Shown in pieces: positions 26,395 through 36,475 of a stretch of DNA of 64,000 nt. Numbering within the stretch: position 1 is the first letter of the stretch; every line of letters begins with the position of its first letter. The notes beneath the pieces were generated by a model. It worked only from the letters and a program-made list of their open reading frames with translations, searched no databases and had not been told where the DNA came from. A program made the translations under genes and the position numbers. This DNA comes from Aporhodopirellula rubra (GTDB lineage: Bacteria > Planctomycetota > Planctomycetia > Pirellulales > Pirellulaceae). The stretch spans positions 226,422 to 290,421 of the forward strand of contig NZ_JACHXU010000007.1 in the NCBI RefSeq assembly GCF_014192335.1, in the 5' to 3' direction.

Positions 26395-27714
26395 GTGTTC
26401 CGACGAAGCCACGTATTTCCCGCCCTCTGCCTGCTCCTTACGTCAGTCGCCACGGGGCAGAGCTTCGAGGGTTTCGTCTCGGATTCCGCATCCGGCAATC
26501 CCGTTTCGGGTGTTTCCGTCTTAGTGGCTGAAGACAACCAATCAACAACCACGGGCGATGATGGCTCCTTCGCAATTCCCATCGGTGATAGCCAATCCAA
26601 GACATTACGGTTCGCAATTGACGGATACATGTTCTTGGAAAAACGTGGGATTGCTCCGGCGACCGGCATCGACATCAAACTGCGTAAAGCCATAAAGAGC
26701 GCGGCGACTCTCCGTGAGGAACGCTACCTCACCAACGGATGCGAGATCGACAATCCCGAAAAGCCCGATTGGAATATTCGTTTCGAATCATCTCTTTTGA
26801 AAGGCGATTTGGCTCCCGACCCAACCTACACACGTCGAGACCCAAGCGCGGTCATCCTTGCAAATGGGAAATACTACGTCTGGTATTCCTACAGCCTCAC
26901 GCATGACACAAACAAACTCGCTCCCTGGGACCTGAATGATCTCTATTTCGCAACTTCAACGGATGGCGAAACGTGGAATGAACAAGGGCCAGCGGTCTCG
27001 CGGGGCCCTGAAGGTTCTTTTGACCACCGCTCCGTTTTCACAACCGAGATCTTCGTCCACGACGGCGTCTACTACCTCATCTATCAAGCCGCGGGTGACG
27101 TGGACGGCATCTACAATCGCAATGTGATCGGGATGGCCAAATCCGAATCACCGGACGGCCCATGGGCAAAAGTTGACGAACCGGTCCTACGACCGACCTA
27201 CACGAACGAGCAGTATTTCGATAACAACGCGGTTCACGATCCATGTCTGATTCACTACCGCGACAAGTTTTATCTTTACTACAAAGGTGAATGCAACTGT
27301 TTTGAAAATGAAGATTGCCAGCGGTGGTGCAACCCGTGCTGCGGTCTCAAGAAACAGGTGAAGTGGGGAGTCGCGATTGCGAAACACCCGACCGGACCGT
27401 TCATCAAGTCAGAATTCAATCCGATAACCAACACCGGACATGAAGTCATGGTCTGGAAATATGGATCCGGAATCGCGATTCTCCAACACCAAGACGGGCC
27501 GGAAGCGAAGACGATTCAGTACGCCGAAGACGGTGTCAATTTTGAAATCATGGGTTCCGCTATCGATATGCCTGAAGCCGCGGGCTTATTCCGTCCGAAC
27601 AATCCTGAGAATACACCCCATGGCGGGATCGAATGGGGGCTCAGTCACGTGTTGAAATGGAACGCGGGCCCCAAAGGTTGGATGTACATCCAAAAGTACC
27701 AAAAGGTGAATTAA
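26395..27714 (+). CDS. GH117-family hydrolase with N-terminal carboxypeptidase-regulatory-like domain and Cys-rich insert
   Basis: I start this at the GTG 26395, which begins a signal peptide ([20 protein letters not shown]) after the GH16 stop; the open frame reaches back to 26155 inside GH16. About 439 residues. Residues 23-95 form a CarboxypepD_reg-like beta-sandwich ([31 protein letters not shown]). The propeller keeps the GH117 catalytic positions: base aspartate in [20 protein letters not shown], and acid histidine with glutamate in NTGHEVMVW. Between YLYYKGE and [11 protein letters not shown] lies a short insert with six cysteines that the other GH117 here lacks. It likely removes terminal anhydrogalactose or a modified form; substrate unproven. 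Confidence 0.85.
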   Translation: MFRRSHVFPALCLLLTSVATGQSFEGFVSDSASGNPVSGVSVLVAEDNQSTTTGDDGSFAIPIGDSQSKTLRFAIDGYMFLEKRGIAPATGIDIKLRKAIKSAATLREERYLTNGCEIDNPEKPDWNIRFESSLLKGDLAPDPTYTRRDPSAVILANGKYYVWYSYSLTHDTNKLAPWDLNDLYFATSTDGETWNEQGPAVSRGPEGSFDHRSVFTTEIFVHDGVYYLIYQAAGDVDGIYNRNVIGMAKSESPDGPWAKVDEPVLRPTYTNEQYFDNNAVHDPCLIHYRDKFYLYYKGECNCFENEDCQRWCNPCCGLKKQVKWGVAIAKHPTGPFIKSEFNPITNTGHEVMVWKYGSGIAILQHQDGPEAKTIQYAEDGVNFEIMGSAIDMPEAAGLFRPNNPENTPHGGIEWGLSHVLKWNAGPKGWMYIQKYQKVN

Positions 27715-27803
27715 CACGCCCGATTGAATTGGTATCGCAAATCAGTCGGCGACACACTAACACGGTTCACCTTGGCTATCTGAAGCAAGCATTTCTCGAA
27801 AGC

Positions 27804-30344
27804 ATGAACATGAGCCACCCTCGCCCGTCGCTGCGACTTTTCATGTTCGTTGTCGCGGCGTTGACAACGGCCTCCAACGTTCACGGCGGTGACTCACGCG
27901 CGGTCGAATTCAATTCCGGTTGGCTCTTTTCCCTTCAAGAACAACCCGCTCACTCCGTCGACGTTGACGATACCGCATGGCGGCATGTGCAATTGCCCCA
28001 TGACTGGAGCGTCGAATTACCGTTCGATCAACGCCTGGAAGGTTGCACGGCCTATTTGCCAGGCGGAATCGGATGGTACCGAAAACACTTTAAAACCAAC
28101 GTCGATGACGATCACGTTACCTACGTGCACTTCGATGGGATCTACAACCGAGCGGAGATCTGGCTCAACTGTGTCAAACTCGGGTTTCATCCTTACGGTT
28201 ATTCGCCACTCTTCTACGACATCACTAACCATCTCAACGCACCGGGTGAAGACAACATCCTTGTGGTGAAAGTCGATCACTCCCGATACGCGGACAGCCG
28301 CTGGTACACCGGTTCGGGCATCTATCGCGACGTCAAACTAATCCGAGCGAACAAACTGCATGTTCCGATTTGGGGAACTTTCGTAACGACGCCGAAGGTA
28401 TCCACGGGAACATCCGAAGTTGCCATCGACATCCAAGTTCAAAATGCATTCGATCGCCCCAAAACGTTCCAACTCTTAACGAAAATCGTTGACTCATCCG
28501 GATACGTGGTTGCGAACGAGGAATTGTCCGCTGAGATCTCGGCTAAAACCACACACACGTTCCGTCAAGACCTTTCGGTGACCTCGCCCCGCCTCTGGAA
28601 TCTCGATGATCCGTCGCAGTACGTCGCCGACACGACGATCATTAGCGACGGCGAGGTAATCGATTCCTATCAAACGCCATTCGGGTTTCGCGACATCAAG
28701 TTTGACGCGGAATCAGGTTTCTATCTCAATGGCGAACACACACTGATTCAAGGCGTGTGCCTCCATCACGACGCTGGACTCGTCGGAGCCGCAGTTCCGA
28801 CAGGTGTTTGGGAACGCCGTTTATCCAAGTTGAAGGCAGGCGGTTGCAATGCGATTCGAACCGCCCACAACCCGGCTTCGGAGAAATTTCTCGACCTCTG
28901 TGACCGGATGGGCTTTCTCGTCCAAGAAGAATTTTACGACGAATGGGATAACCCCAAAGACAAACGTCTTAACATGGCCGAACAACATGACGACCGGATT
29001 ACCCGTGGCCATGCGGAGTTTTTCCAAGACTGGGCCGAGCGAGACTTGAAAGCGACGATGCGTCGTGACCGCAACCATCCTTCGATCTTTCAGTGGAGCA
29101 TCGGAAACGAGATCGAGTGGACTTACCCAAAATACCGAGAAGCGTCGGGATATTTCGATGCAGACGCGTCGGGGAATTACTTTTGGACACCTCCGCATTT
29201 GACGCCTGACGAGGTCCGCACTCGGTACCAAAACATTCCCGATGGCCCCTATGTTCTCGCCGACACCGCTGAGAAGCTCGCTCAGTGGACGCGAGAAATG
29301 GACACGACTCGTCCGGTGACTTCCAACTGCATCCTGCCTTCGGTGAGTCATGTGACAGGCTACACTGATGCACTCGATGTGGTCGGTTATAGCTACCGAA
29401 GAGTTGTCTACGACTATTCGAGAGAACACTTCCCCGGAAAGCCGATCATGGGAACCGAGAACGTTGCCCAGTGGCATGAGTGGAAAGCCGTGTTAGAGAG
29501 ACCGTTCATCTCAGGCGTGTTTCTATGGACGGGCATCGACTACATGGGCGAAGCTCGCGAAGACTGGCCGCGAAAAGGAGTCCTCAGTGGTCTCTTAGAT
29601 ACCGCGGGTTTCGAAAAGCCGTCCTACCACATGATGAAGACGCTGTGGGGTGACGAACCTCACGTTTACCTCGCAACCCAAACGTTGCCACAAACGGATT
29701 ATCACGTCGACGCGATTTCGGGAGTCATCGGCACCGAAAGTCCGGACGCATGGACCAAACGCACATGGGTTTGGCATTCGGTCAATCATCATTGGAACTA
29801 CAAACCGGGTGATGACGTCGTTGTGGAAGTCTATTCCAACACCGATCGCGTCGAAGTGCTTCTCAACGGGCGGTCGCTCGGCATCAAGAGTCTGTCGGAC
29901 TTCCCCGACCGCATCTTCAAGTGGCTGGTCCCTTATGAACCGGGCGTCTTGGAAGCAAGAGCCGTTCACTGCGATGCGGTCATCCGCAATCGCATAAAAA
30001 CAGCCGGTCCGCCCGCGTCCGTCTCGTTGACGCCCGACACAACCGAGTTAGTCGCCAACAATCGCGATGTCGCCCACGTGGTCGCACAACTCGTCGATGC
30101 AGATGGCATCCCCGTTAGAGACCAGGAGTTGGACGTGGTCTTTGAGATCGAGGGTGTCGCACGGGTCCTGGGCGTCGACAACGGATCAGGCAAGACCGTC
30201 ACTCAGTATCAATCGAACCGAGTGGTCACTCACCAGGGACGTTGCCTGTTGTTGATCCAGTCGACCGGAAAGTCCGGCGTCGCAACCATCCGTGCTCACG
30301 CAGACAACCTCCAAAGTCGCCCGATTACGATCGACGTCCGGTAA
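27804..30344 (+). CDS. GH2 beta-galactosidase-type glycoside hydrolase (exported)
   Basis: About 846 residues from the ATG at 27804 (or 27810), with a signal peptide ([20 protein letters not shown]). The sugar-binding jelly roll holds [16 protein letters not shown] and [10 protein letters not shown], then Ig-like and TIM-barrel domains. The acid/base glutamate is in [11 protein letters not shown] and the nucleophile in [14 protein letters not shown]. After the barrel come DUF4982-type and invasin-like Ig domains ([21 protein letters not shown]). It probably removes beta-linked galactose from agaro-oligosaccharides; a beta-glucuronidase cannot be excluded. It is convergent with a broken paralogue at 30416-33034. 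Confidence 0.87.
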   Translation: MNMSHPRPSLRLFMFVVAALTTASNVHGGDSRAVEFNSGWLFSLQEQPAHSVDVDDTAWRHVQLPHDWSVELPFDQRLEGCTAYLPGGIGWYRKHFKTNVDDDHVTYVHFDGIYNRAEIWLNCVKLGFHPYGYSPLFYDITNHLNAPGEDNILVVKVDHSRYADSRWYTGSGIYRDVKLIRANKLHVPIWGTFVTTPKVSTGTSEVAIDIQVQNAFDRPKTFQLLTKIVDSSGYVVANEELSAEISAKTTHTFRQDLSVTSPRLWNLDDPSQYVADTTIISDGEVIDSYQTPFGFRDIKFDAESGFYLNGEHTLIQGVCLHHDAGLVGAAVPTGVWERRLSKLKAGGCNAIRTAHNPASEKFLDLCDRMGFLVQEEFYDEWDNPKDKRLNMAEQHDDRITRGHAEFFQDWAERDLKATMRRDRNHPSIFQWSIGNEIEWTYPKYREASGYFDADASGNYFWTPPHLTPDEVRTRYQNIPDGPYVLADTAEKLAQWTREMDTTRPVTSNCILPSVSHVTGYTDALDVVGYSYRRVVYDYSREHFPGKPIMGTENVAQWHEWKAVLERPFISGVFLWTGIDYMGEAREDWPRKGVLSGLLDTAGFEKPSYHMMKTLWGDEPHVYLATQTLPQTDYHVDAISGVIGTESPDAWTKRTWVWHSVNHHWNYKPGDDVVVEVYSNTDRVEVLLNGRSLGIKSLSDFPDRIFKWLVPYEPGVLEARAVHCDAVIRNRIKTAGPPASVSLTPDTTELVANNRDVAHVVAQLVDADGIPVRDQELDVVFEIEGVARVLGVDNGSGKTVTQYQSNRVVTHQGRCLLLIQSTGKSGVATIRAHADNLQSRPITIDVR

Positions 30345-30367
30345 ACACGTTGGACGGTTGGCTCTCG

Positions 30368-30412
30368 CTCACTGCCGCAGATCTCACCGCGGTAGAGACT
30401 CACTGCCGCAGA
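30368..30412. repeat. Two-copy direct repeat between convergent GH2 genes
   Basis: The 14-base string CTCACTGCCGCAGA occurs at 30368-30381 and again at 30399-30412, a spacing of 31 bases, with related CTCACCGC strings between and after. It lies in the 71-base gap between two convergent GH2 genes. It could be a remnant of a short repeat or part of a transcription end; there is no clear T tract. Confidence 0.6.
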
Positions 30413-30415
30413 GAC

Positions 30416-33034
30416 TCACCGCACCTCGAGAGACAGCGGTTTGCTGACGATGCCTGCCGCCGAAACAATCACCTCGCACCTTCCGCATTCGCGACCCGAA
30501 CGAATCAATCCCATCGCTTGTCCATTGTGGGTGAGGACCGTTGATTGGTAGTGAGGATCGACGTTCATCTCCCACCCGTTATCAACCGCGAGAAGTTCGG
30601 CCTCACCGTTGACCTGGAACTGAACCTTTATCGCCGGATCGTTGATTCGTCTTCCAAACGCGTCGAGTAATCTCACACGAACGTGTGCGACATCATCACC
30701 ATCCGCCTTGAGATTTTTTTTGTCGGACGACAACTCAATCTCTGCAAACTCACCGCTCGTGGCGAGAGTGTACTCCCGCGTGACGCCATTCTCTGCGTAT
30801 CCTTTGACGCTCAACTCACCCGCCGTGTATGGAACCAACCATTTGATCACATGATCGTCCGGGAAATCTGAAAGTGCTTGCTTTCCCAAACTCTTGTTAT
30901 TGAGGAACAACTCTGTCTCGTCACAATTCGTGTAGACCTGAACGACGATGTCTTGATTGGTTTGGTAATCCCAGTGTTCGTTCACGCGGTACCATTCCCA
31001 TTTCCTCAACGCACCCCAAAACGGAGGGTCTCGTATTTGCATCTCAAACTGCCATCCGTCTTCCTGCGAGAAAGAGTATTCCGATTCGGCAGACGGTGTT
31101 GTGACCATGTAAACCTTCGGCTCATCTTTCCACAAACATTCAAAGAAGTGCCCGCGAGGTGTTTTGAACCCGGCGTAGTCGAAGAAGGATAAGTTGAGTC
31201 CCTTTCGAGGCCATGGCCCAGCTTCACCTAAATAGGCAAACCCCGTCCAAGCAAACATGCCACTGACGAAGTCTCGATCCAAGACATTCTTCCATTCGGA
31301 ATATGCTCCCCAATTTTCCGAGCCAATGATTTTCATTTCTGGGTACGTTTAATGCGCCGCATCGTAGCATTCTGCTCGATAGTTGAATCCGGCAACGTCA
31401 ACCGCATCGAGATACCCACTAACCGCTGCCAAAGATGGACGAACGCTTCCGCAGGTTACCGGACGTGAGGTATCGACTTCCTTCACCCACGCTGACAACT
31501 GTTTCGCAATTTTGGCGAGTGGATCGTCACCACCGGAAACTTGATCGAAAACCGGTTTCACAATCGATGGATCAAAGACGGGAACAGTTTTGCTTTCAAG
31601 GGATTCCGGATTCAGCATCGTGAACGCTTTCGAATAGGCCGGGAAGGTCCACTCAATTTCGTTACCGATGCTCCACATGATCACCGACGGATGGTTGAAG
31701 TCTCGTCGAATCAAGTCCTTCAAATCACGCTCTGCCCAACGTTCAAAAAACTCGCTGTAACCACGCGCCTCGTTGAGGTCTTTCGCACCTTGGTCACCGA
31801 TATAGCGAAGACTCTTGACCTTGGGCCGATACCACTCGTCGAAGAATTCATCCATGACCAACATTCCCATTTGGTCGCACACGTCCATCAACTCAACCGA
31901 ATGAGGATTGTGCGACATGCGAATCGCATTCACTCCGATCGACTTCAATTGCCCGACGCGATATTCCCAGACAGACTTTGGCACCGCCGCTCCCAACGCC
32001 CCCGCGTCATGATGCAGATTGACGCCTCTAATCTTCATCGGCATTCCGTTGAGTGAAAACCCTTTGTCCGCACCAAACTCGAACGTTCGAATACCGAATT
32101 TCGTTTCGACGCGATCGACCACGATGCCGTTTTGCCGAATGGTCGTGATTAACGTTGCCAGGTTTGGTGAATCAACGCTCCATCGAGAGGGATTGAGCAC
32201 CCTGAGTTGGCTCTCGTACAGCCCGTCTTTCATTTCGGCTTGCACTGACCCCATGATCACGCCGTTCCCATCAACAACACGCGTTGCCACCTTGATGCCG
32301 TCGTTTTCGTGGCCGGCGATACTGGCCGGATCATTAGCCTCCTCCTCTCCAACAACCTTCGTCGTGACGAGAATGTCCGCAAAGGAAGATGTGACCTGCG
32401 GGGTCGTGATCTGCACTCCCCATTGAGGCACGTGAACCGGCGAAGTCTTGACCAATCGAACGTTTCGGTAGATTCCCGATCCGGTGTACCAACGCGAGTC
32501 AACATAGGCAGAGTGATCGACTCTCACGGTGATCCGATTCGGTTCGCTGCCAAAACGCAGGTGTGGGGTGAGGTCATACGAGAAACTGCTATATCCACTC
32601 GGACGGAATCCGAGATGGTGTCCGTTGATCCAAACGTCAGACTTGCAATACACCCCATCGAACTCAATCCGAAGGGATCGGCCTCGATCCGATTCCGGCA
32701 ACGAGAACGCTTTTTGGTACCAACCGATTCCACCCGGAAGAAACCCTGTGCTCGCAGCAGTGTTTTTCTGTCGGTAGGACTCGCGAATGCTCCAATCATG
32801 TGGCAGCGTGACAGGCGTCCAATCAATCTCTAGTTGGTCGTCAACAAGAGCAGGTTGGCTGCGGGAATCGTGACGCAGAACATCCGAGTCCGCAGACTCT
32901 TGCAAACCAAACTGCCAATCGAAGTTGAAATCTACGACGGTTCGTGGCGAATCTTTCAAGACGCGATCGGCGGCAACACATTCACCGCCTGCACATGAAA
33001 CGACAACCAGCAATAGCGTTTGGATAGTCTTCAT
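30416..33034 (-). pseudogene. GH2 beta-galactosidase-type gene split by an in-frame TAA
   Basis: The gene starts at the ATG at 33034 (signal MKTIQTLLLVVVSCAGGECVA) and reads for 561 codons to a TAA at 31349-31351. The same frame then continues to 30416, with matching GH2 sequence on both sides. The first part holds the jelly roll, IRESYRQKN, GGIGWYQKAF and the acid/base glutamate in [11 protein letters not shown]. The nucleophile glutamate, in MKIIGSENWGAY, lies 11 codons after the stop. One base change from AAA would produce this TAA. Unless the stop is read through or is a sequence error, the product lacks its nucleophile. It is 15 bases from the enolase-like gene, the last of the isomerase operon. 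Confidence 0.85.
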
Positions 33035-33049
33035 CGTATTGTCTCGTTG

Positions 33050-34342
33050 TTAGACGCGTGCCAGTTGCGTGAAGAGATTGCCGCCCTCGAAACGTGCCCG
33101 ACGACCGAGTTGTCGTTCGATGCGTAGAACCTCGTTCCACTTCACCATTCGCTCGCTGCGGGCAAACGAACCGACTTTCAACTGACCGGCATTGGTCGCC
33201 ACCGCGAGGTGACAAATAAAGGCGTCTTCGGTCTCACCACTGCGTGCCGAAACGATCGGTAACCAGCCCGCCTCTTGCGTCATGCGAATCGCGTCGATTG
33301 TCTCGGTCACTGTGCCGATCTGATTCAGTTTGATCAAAACACTGTTGGCGGCTTGGCGACGGATCCCTTCTCGGATACGCGTGAGGTTGGTCGTAAACAG
33401 ATCATCGCCGACGATCTGGACACGATGTCCTACGGCCCGATTGATCCGATCCCAGCCGCCCCAATCGGTATCCGCAGCGGGATCCTCGATCGAGATGATC
33501 GGATACTTTTCGCACCATTCGATTAACAGCGACGTAAACTCCTCAGAAGTGAATCGACGATCTTCGAGGCGAAAGTGGTAAGTCCCCGTCGTTTCGTCAT
33601 AAAGATCACTGGCCGCGATATCGAGCGAAATCGATGCTTCTTTCCCCGGCGTGTAGCCCGCGCGCACCATCGCTTCGGTCAACACGCCGAACGCAGCTTC
33701 GTTGGTTTCGAACTCAGGCCAATAGCCGCCCTCGTCAGCCAAACCGTAATACTTATTTCGCTCACGCATGATATCGCCCGCCGCGTGATACACGTTGAAG
33801 GTGATCTCCAGCGTCTCGGCATAGTTCTTTGCTCCGGTCGCAATCACCAGGAAATCTTGAACATCGGTTCGCCAGTTCGCGTGAGCTCCGCCTCCGATTA
33901 TTTGAATTTCAGGAAGCGGCAACAAACTCCCTTCGGTCCCACCGAGTGACTCGTAGAGTGGCACGCCCTTTTCCGCGGCAGCCGCGTTCGCCACCGCCAT
34001 CGACACACCTAGAATCGCGTTCGCCCCTAAACACGCTTTGTTCGGTGTCCCGTCGAGTTCGATCATGACGAGATCGATTCCGGATTGATCAAAAACATCA
34101 TGTCCACATAACGCGGTTGCGATTTTGGAACGAACATTTCCAACGGCTTGGAAGACTGACTTACCGCGAAACAAATGCATGTCACCATCGCGAAGTTCCA
34201 AGGCTTCGAATTGCCCGGTCGATGCTCCGCTGGGGACGAGTCCATAACCTTTCGTTCCACTCGCCAACGTGACCTCGACTTCGATGGTCGGATTGCCACG
34301 GGAGTCATAGATCTGATAGGCGTCAATCGTTTCAATTTTCAT
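33050..34342 (-). CDS. Enolase paralogue with substituted active-site residues
   Basis: The 430-residue protein is a full-length phosphopyruvate hydratase homologue: SGASTG loop near residue 38, metal ligands in SLDIAASD, SIEDPAADTDW and VGDDLFTTN, catalytic lysine K338 in VLIKLNQIG, E204 in ADEGG, and R367-S368 with K389. Compared with yeast enolase as I know it, Glu168 is Asp163 here (VQDFL for QEF) and His373 is Ala366 (VSARSGETED for SHRSGETED). Both positions face the substrate hydroxyl that leaves. This suggests a changed substrate rather than the housekeeping enzyme. It overlaps the APH-kinase gene as ATGA and belongs to the isomerase-kinase-aldolase operon. Normal PEP formation remains possible. 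Confidence 0.88.
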   Translation of the reverse strand: MKIETIDAYQIYDSRGNPTIEVEVTLASGTKGYGLVPSGASTGQFEALELRDGDMHLFRGKSVFQAVGNVRSKIATALCGHDVFDQSGIDLVMIELDGTPNKACLGANAILGVSMAVANAAAAEKGVPLYESLGGTEGSLLPLPEIQIIGGGAHANWRTDVQDFLVIATGAKNYAETLEITFNVYHAAGDIMRERNKYYGLADEGGYWPEFETNEAAFGVLTEAMVRAGYTPGKEASISLDIAASDLYDETTGTYHFRLEDRRFTSEEFTSLLIEWCEKYPIISIEDPAADTDWGGWDRINRAVGHRVQIVGDDLFTTNLTRIREGIRRQAANSVLIKLNQIGTVTETIDAIRMTQEAGWLPIVSARSGETEDAFICHLAVATNAGQLKVGSFARSERMVKWNEVLRIERQLGRRARFEGGNLFTQLARV

Positions 34343-35331
34343 TCATTCATCAATGGTTGAAGAGTTTGGAACCAGTTCTCTGCGATTTGTTTCAAGGGAA
34401 TGCCGTCACGCAAAATGTGCTCGCGAGTAAACGAGCGAACGAAACTTTGTTGATCGACGTTCAGGTATTCCACCGGACTTTTCCCATCGACGCGTGCGAG
34501 CATGAGCATCGGCAACAACGTCGCGGCACGCGTTTCGACCTCGCGGTAATGCTCTGGATTACCGTCGCCGTAGCCCTCTCGCACGGCGGAGATCATTTCC
34601 GGCATGGGCAGTTCGACCGGGACGTGGAACAGACTTTTCAGAAACAGATGATTCAGCAAAAACGCGAGATCGAAAGCGGCATCGGCAAAACACGCGACTT
34701 CGCAGTCCAGCGGAACCAATCGGCCATCCAGATGCATCATATTCTTGGGACTGTAGTCGCCATGAATCAAACATTGACGGCTCCTTGTCAATCGATCGGC
34801 TTCCGCCAGCATTTTCGTTGCCAAATCAGCGTGCTTCTGCGCGGTCCCTCTGAGATAAGGGTCAATCCGGAGCTGATCGAAATTGGGAATCGTGTCAAAG
34901 TCCGCTTTGATGCGAGAATCTCCCCAGGTGCGCGAGTGAATTTCACCAACCAGAACGCCAGCTCGGCGCGCTAAGTCGACGTCACAATGTCCCGCTAAGA
35001 GATCGTCTTTCCAATTTCGATAACCTTCGAGATACTCCATCGAGAACAATCCCGCCTCGGCATCGCATTGATAGATTTCGGGCATTGCGTCAGGGCGAAA
35101 ACTCGCGACGTATCGCATGTAGGCTTGTTCGCTTCGATTACGCGACGTATCGGCGAACCAGTCCTGCTGTACCTTCAGTTTGGCCAGCGCTCGTTTAACA
35201 ACGAATCGTCGATCTCCATCTTCAACAAGATAGATTTCACTGGAAACGCCACCGGTGAGCGGTTTCAGACTCGGCGTCGTGGTTTGCAGGAATCCGCGAT
35301 CTCGCAACTGTTGCTCAAATGGGGTCGTCAT
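34339..35331 (-). CDS. APH-family small-molecule kinase
   Basis: The 330-residue protein has the aminoglycoside/choline kinase fold. The catalytic loop is CLIHGDYSPKNMM (HGDxxxxN), and the metal motif is LDCEVACFADAAFDLAFLLNH, an Asp-x-Glu form seen in sugar and methylthioribose kinases of this superfamily. The N-lobe has PLTGGVSSEIYLVEDGDRRFVVKRA with the ATP-contact lysine. It sits between the aldolase and the variant enolase genes, overlapping the latter by four bases. It probably phosphorylates a metabolite of that pathway, such as glyceraldehyde, a glycerate or a sugar acid. Antibiotic resistance is unlikely from the context. The substrate is not readable from sequence. Confidence 0.82.
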   Translation of the reverse strand: MTTPFEQQLRDRGFLQTTTPSLKPLTGGVSSEIYLVEDGDRRFVVKRALAKLKVQQDWFADTSRNRSEQAYMRYVASFRPDAMPEIYQCDAEAGLFSMEYLEGYRNWKDDLLAGHCDVDLARRAGVLVGEIHSRTWGDSRIKADFDTIPNFDQLRIDPYLRGTAQKHADLATKMLAEADRLTRSRQCLIHGDYSPKNMMHLDGRLVPLDCEVACFADAAFDLAFLLNHLFLKSLFHVPVELPMPEMISAVREGYGDGNPEHYREVETRAATLLPMLMLARVDGKSPVEYLNVDQQSFVRSFTREHILRDGIPLKQIAENWFQTLQPLMNE

Positions 35332-35439
35332 GATGATGCACGCCTGCGATCAGACCGGTTCGGCGGAATCCAAAGTGCGTGGATGCACGTTGTTTGCGAT
35401 AATTCGAAAGACGACCTGCTTGATCTCATGACGTTCCCC

Positions 35440-36462
35440 CTAACGCGCGTAGCTGAGTTCGGCGGCGGTCAGTTCGCTATCTCGATCCAAGTCGCGTTTG
35501 GGCGCGATGCCGAGTTTTTGCAAATCGCCGTGATAGGCCTTCACGGCTTCTTCGGGTGAGATGTCGCCATCGACAATCGCACGCAGATAGCGAACCATCG
35601 TCAGAGGATGTTCGGCATCCTTAATTTTGCGACCATACAGCGCAACACGGGCGCCATACTTCTGAGCCTCGGACAGCTGCTTGAATGCATCGTACGTCGT
35701 CCCGCTTCCGCCGCCCAAAATCCCGACGATCAACTCCGAGTCATACGCGGCCAATTCCTCCATCGGCTTCGGACCGAAGTAGGGAATCTTTAGGAACTTG
35801 GGCCAGTGATCCCGTGCGACGCCCGCCAAAGCGCGAACGAGTGCGTCGTTCACAAACGAAGGAATGGCCTCCGGGGCGATCCCACAATTTTCCACGTTGG
35901 GTGCAAAGACTTCCAGGAAGTACTCGAACCCACACTGAGCCGCTTCGTAACGAAACTCTCGAAACGCCATCAAATTGTTGATATCGGACTCGAGATCATT
36001 GTTGAACGTCATCGAGTACAACCCCAAGTTAACAACCGGTTTTTCGGTTGCTGGTGCCGTTAAACTTCCGTACTGAGCTTCGTGCAAGAAACTCGTTCGA
36101 AACGGACGTGACGGCTGGTCCCGATAATTCGCCACACGACTGATCCAGACATCCGTGGTGTCGTTGGCACGTATCGCAGGCGTGACGGGGCTGTTATCAA
36201 ACAAGCGTTCACGGTGCGCGAGCACACTCATCGCTGAGTTGGATGCCAGCAGAATATCGATGTACCCACTGGCTACCATCTCACGCATTTGGTCCATGAA
36301 CTCCGGTATGGAATAGAACCGTGATTCACTCCGCGGTGGATAGGGCATCCCCGGAGAGGCGATCCCCCACGCCATGTCCGCATCCTTCGCATCCGCGATG
36401 ATGAAGTCCGTCGCGTCCCGATTGCTGCGCAGGTTATTGAGTTTCTGATCTAACGTTTTCAA
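35440..36462 (-). CDS. Class I phospho-sugar aldolase (DhnA/LacD-like)
   Basis: I start at the TTG at 36462: AGAGGA lies about ten bases ahead, it follows the kinase stop by 13 bases, and the first residues are KTLDQKLNNLRSN. The 340-residue protein is a TIM barrel resembling class I fructose- or tagatose-bisphosphate aldolases. A likely Schiff-base lysine is in PKFLKIPYFGP and the phosphate-binding loop in GGGSGTTYDAFKQLSEA and VALYGRKI. The open frame reaches 36549, but that part lies inside the kinase gene. Following an isomerase and a PfkB kinase, it would cleave a ketose phosphate into dihydroxyacetone phosphate and an aldehyde. Family assignment is moderate, the substrate unknown. Confidence 0.75.
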   Translation of the reverse strand: MKTLDQKLNNLRSNRDATDFIIADAKDADMAWGIASPGMPYPPRSESRFYSIPEFMDQMREMVASGYIDILLASNSAMSVLAHRERLFDNSPVTPAIRANDTTDVWISRVANYRDQPSRPFRTSFLHEAQYGSLTAPATEKPVVNLGLYSMTFNNDLESDINNLMAFREFRYEAAQCGFEYFLEVFAPNVENCGIAPEAIPSFVNDALVRALAGVARDHWPKFLKIPYFGPKPMEELAAYDSELIVGILGGGSGTTYDAFKQLSEAQKYGARVALYGRKIKDAEHPLTMVRYLRAIVDGDISPEEAVKAYHGDLQKLGIAPKRDLDRDSELTAAELSYAR

Positions 36463-36475
36463 GAAGTCGTTCCTC

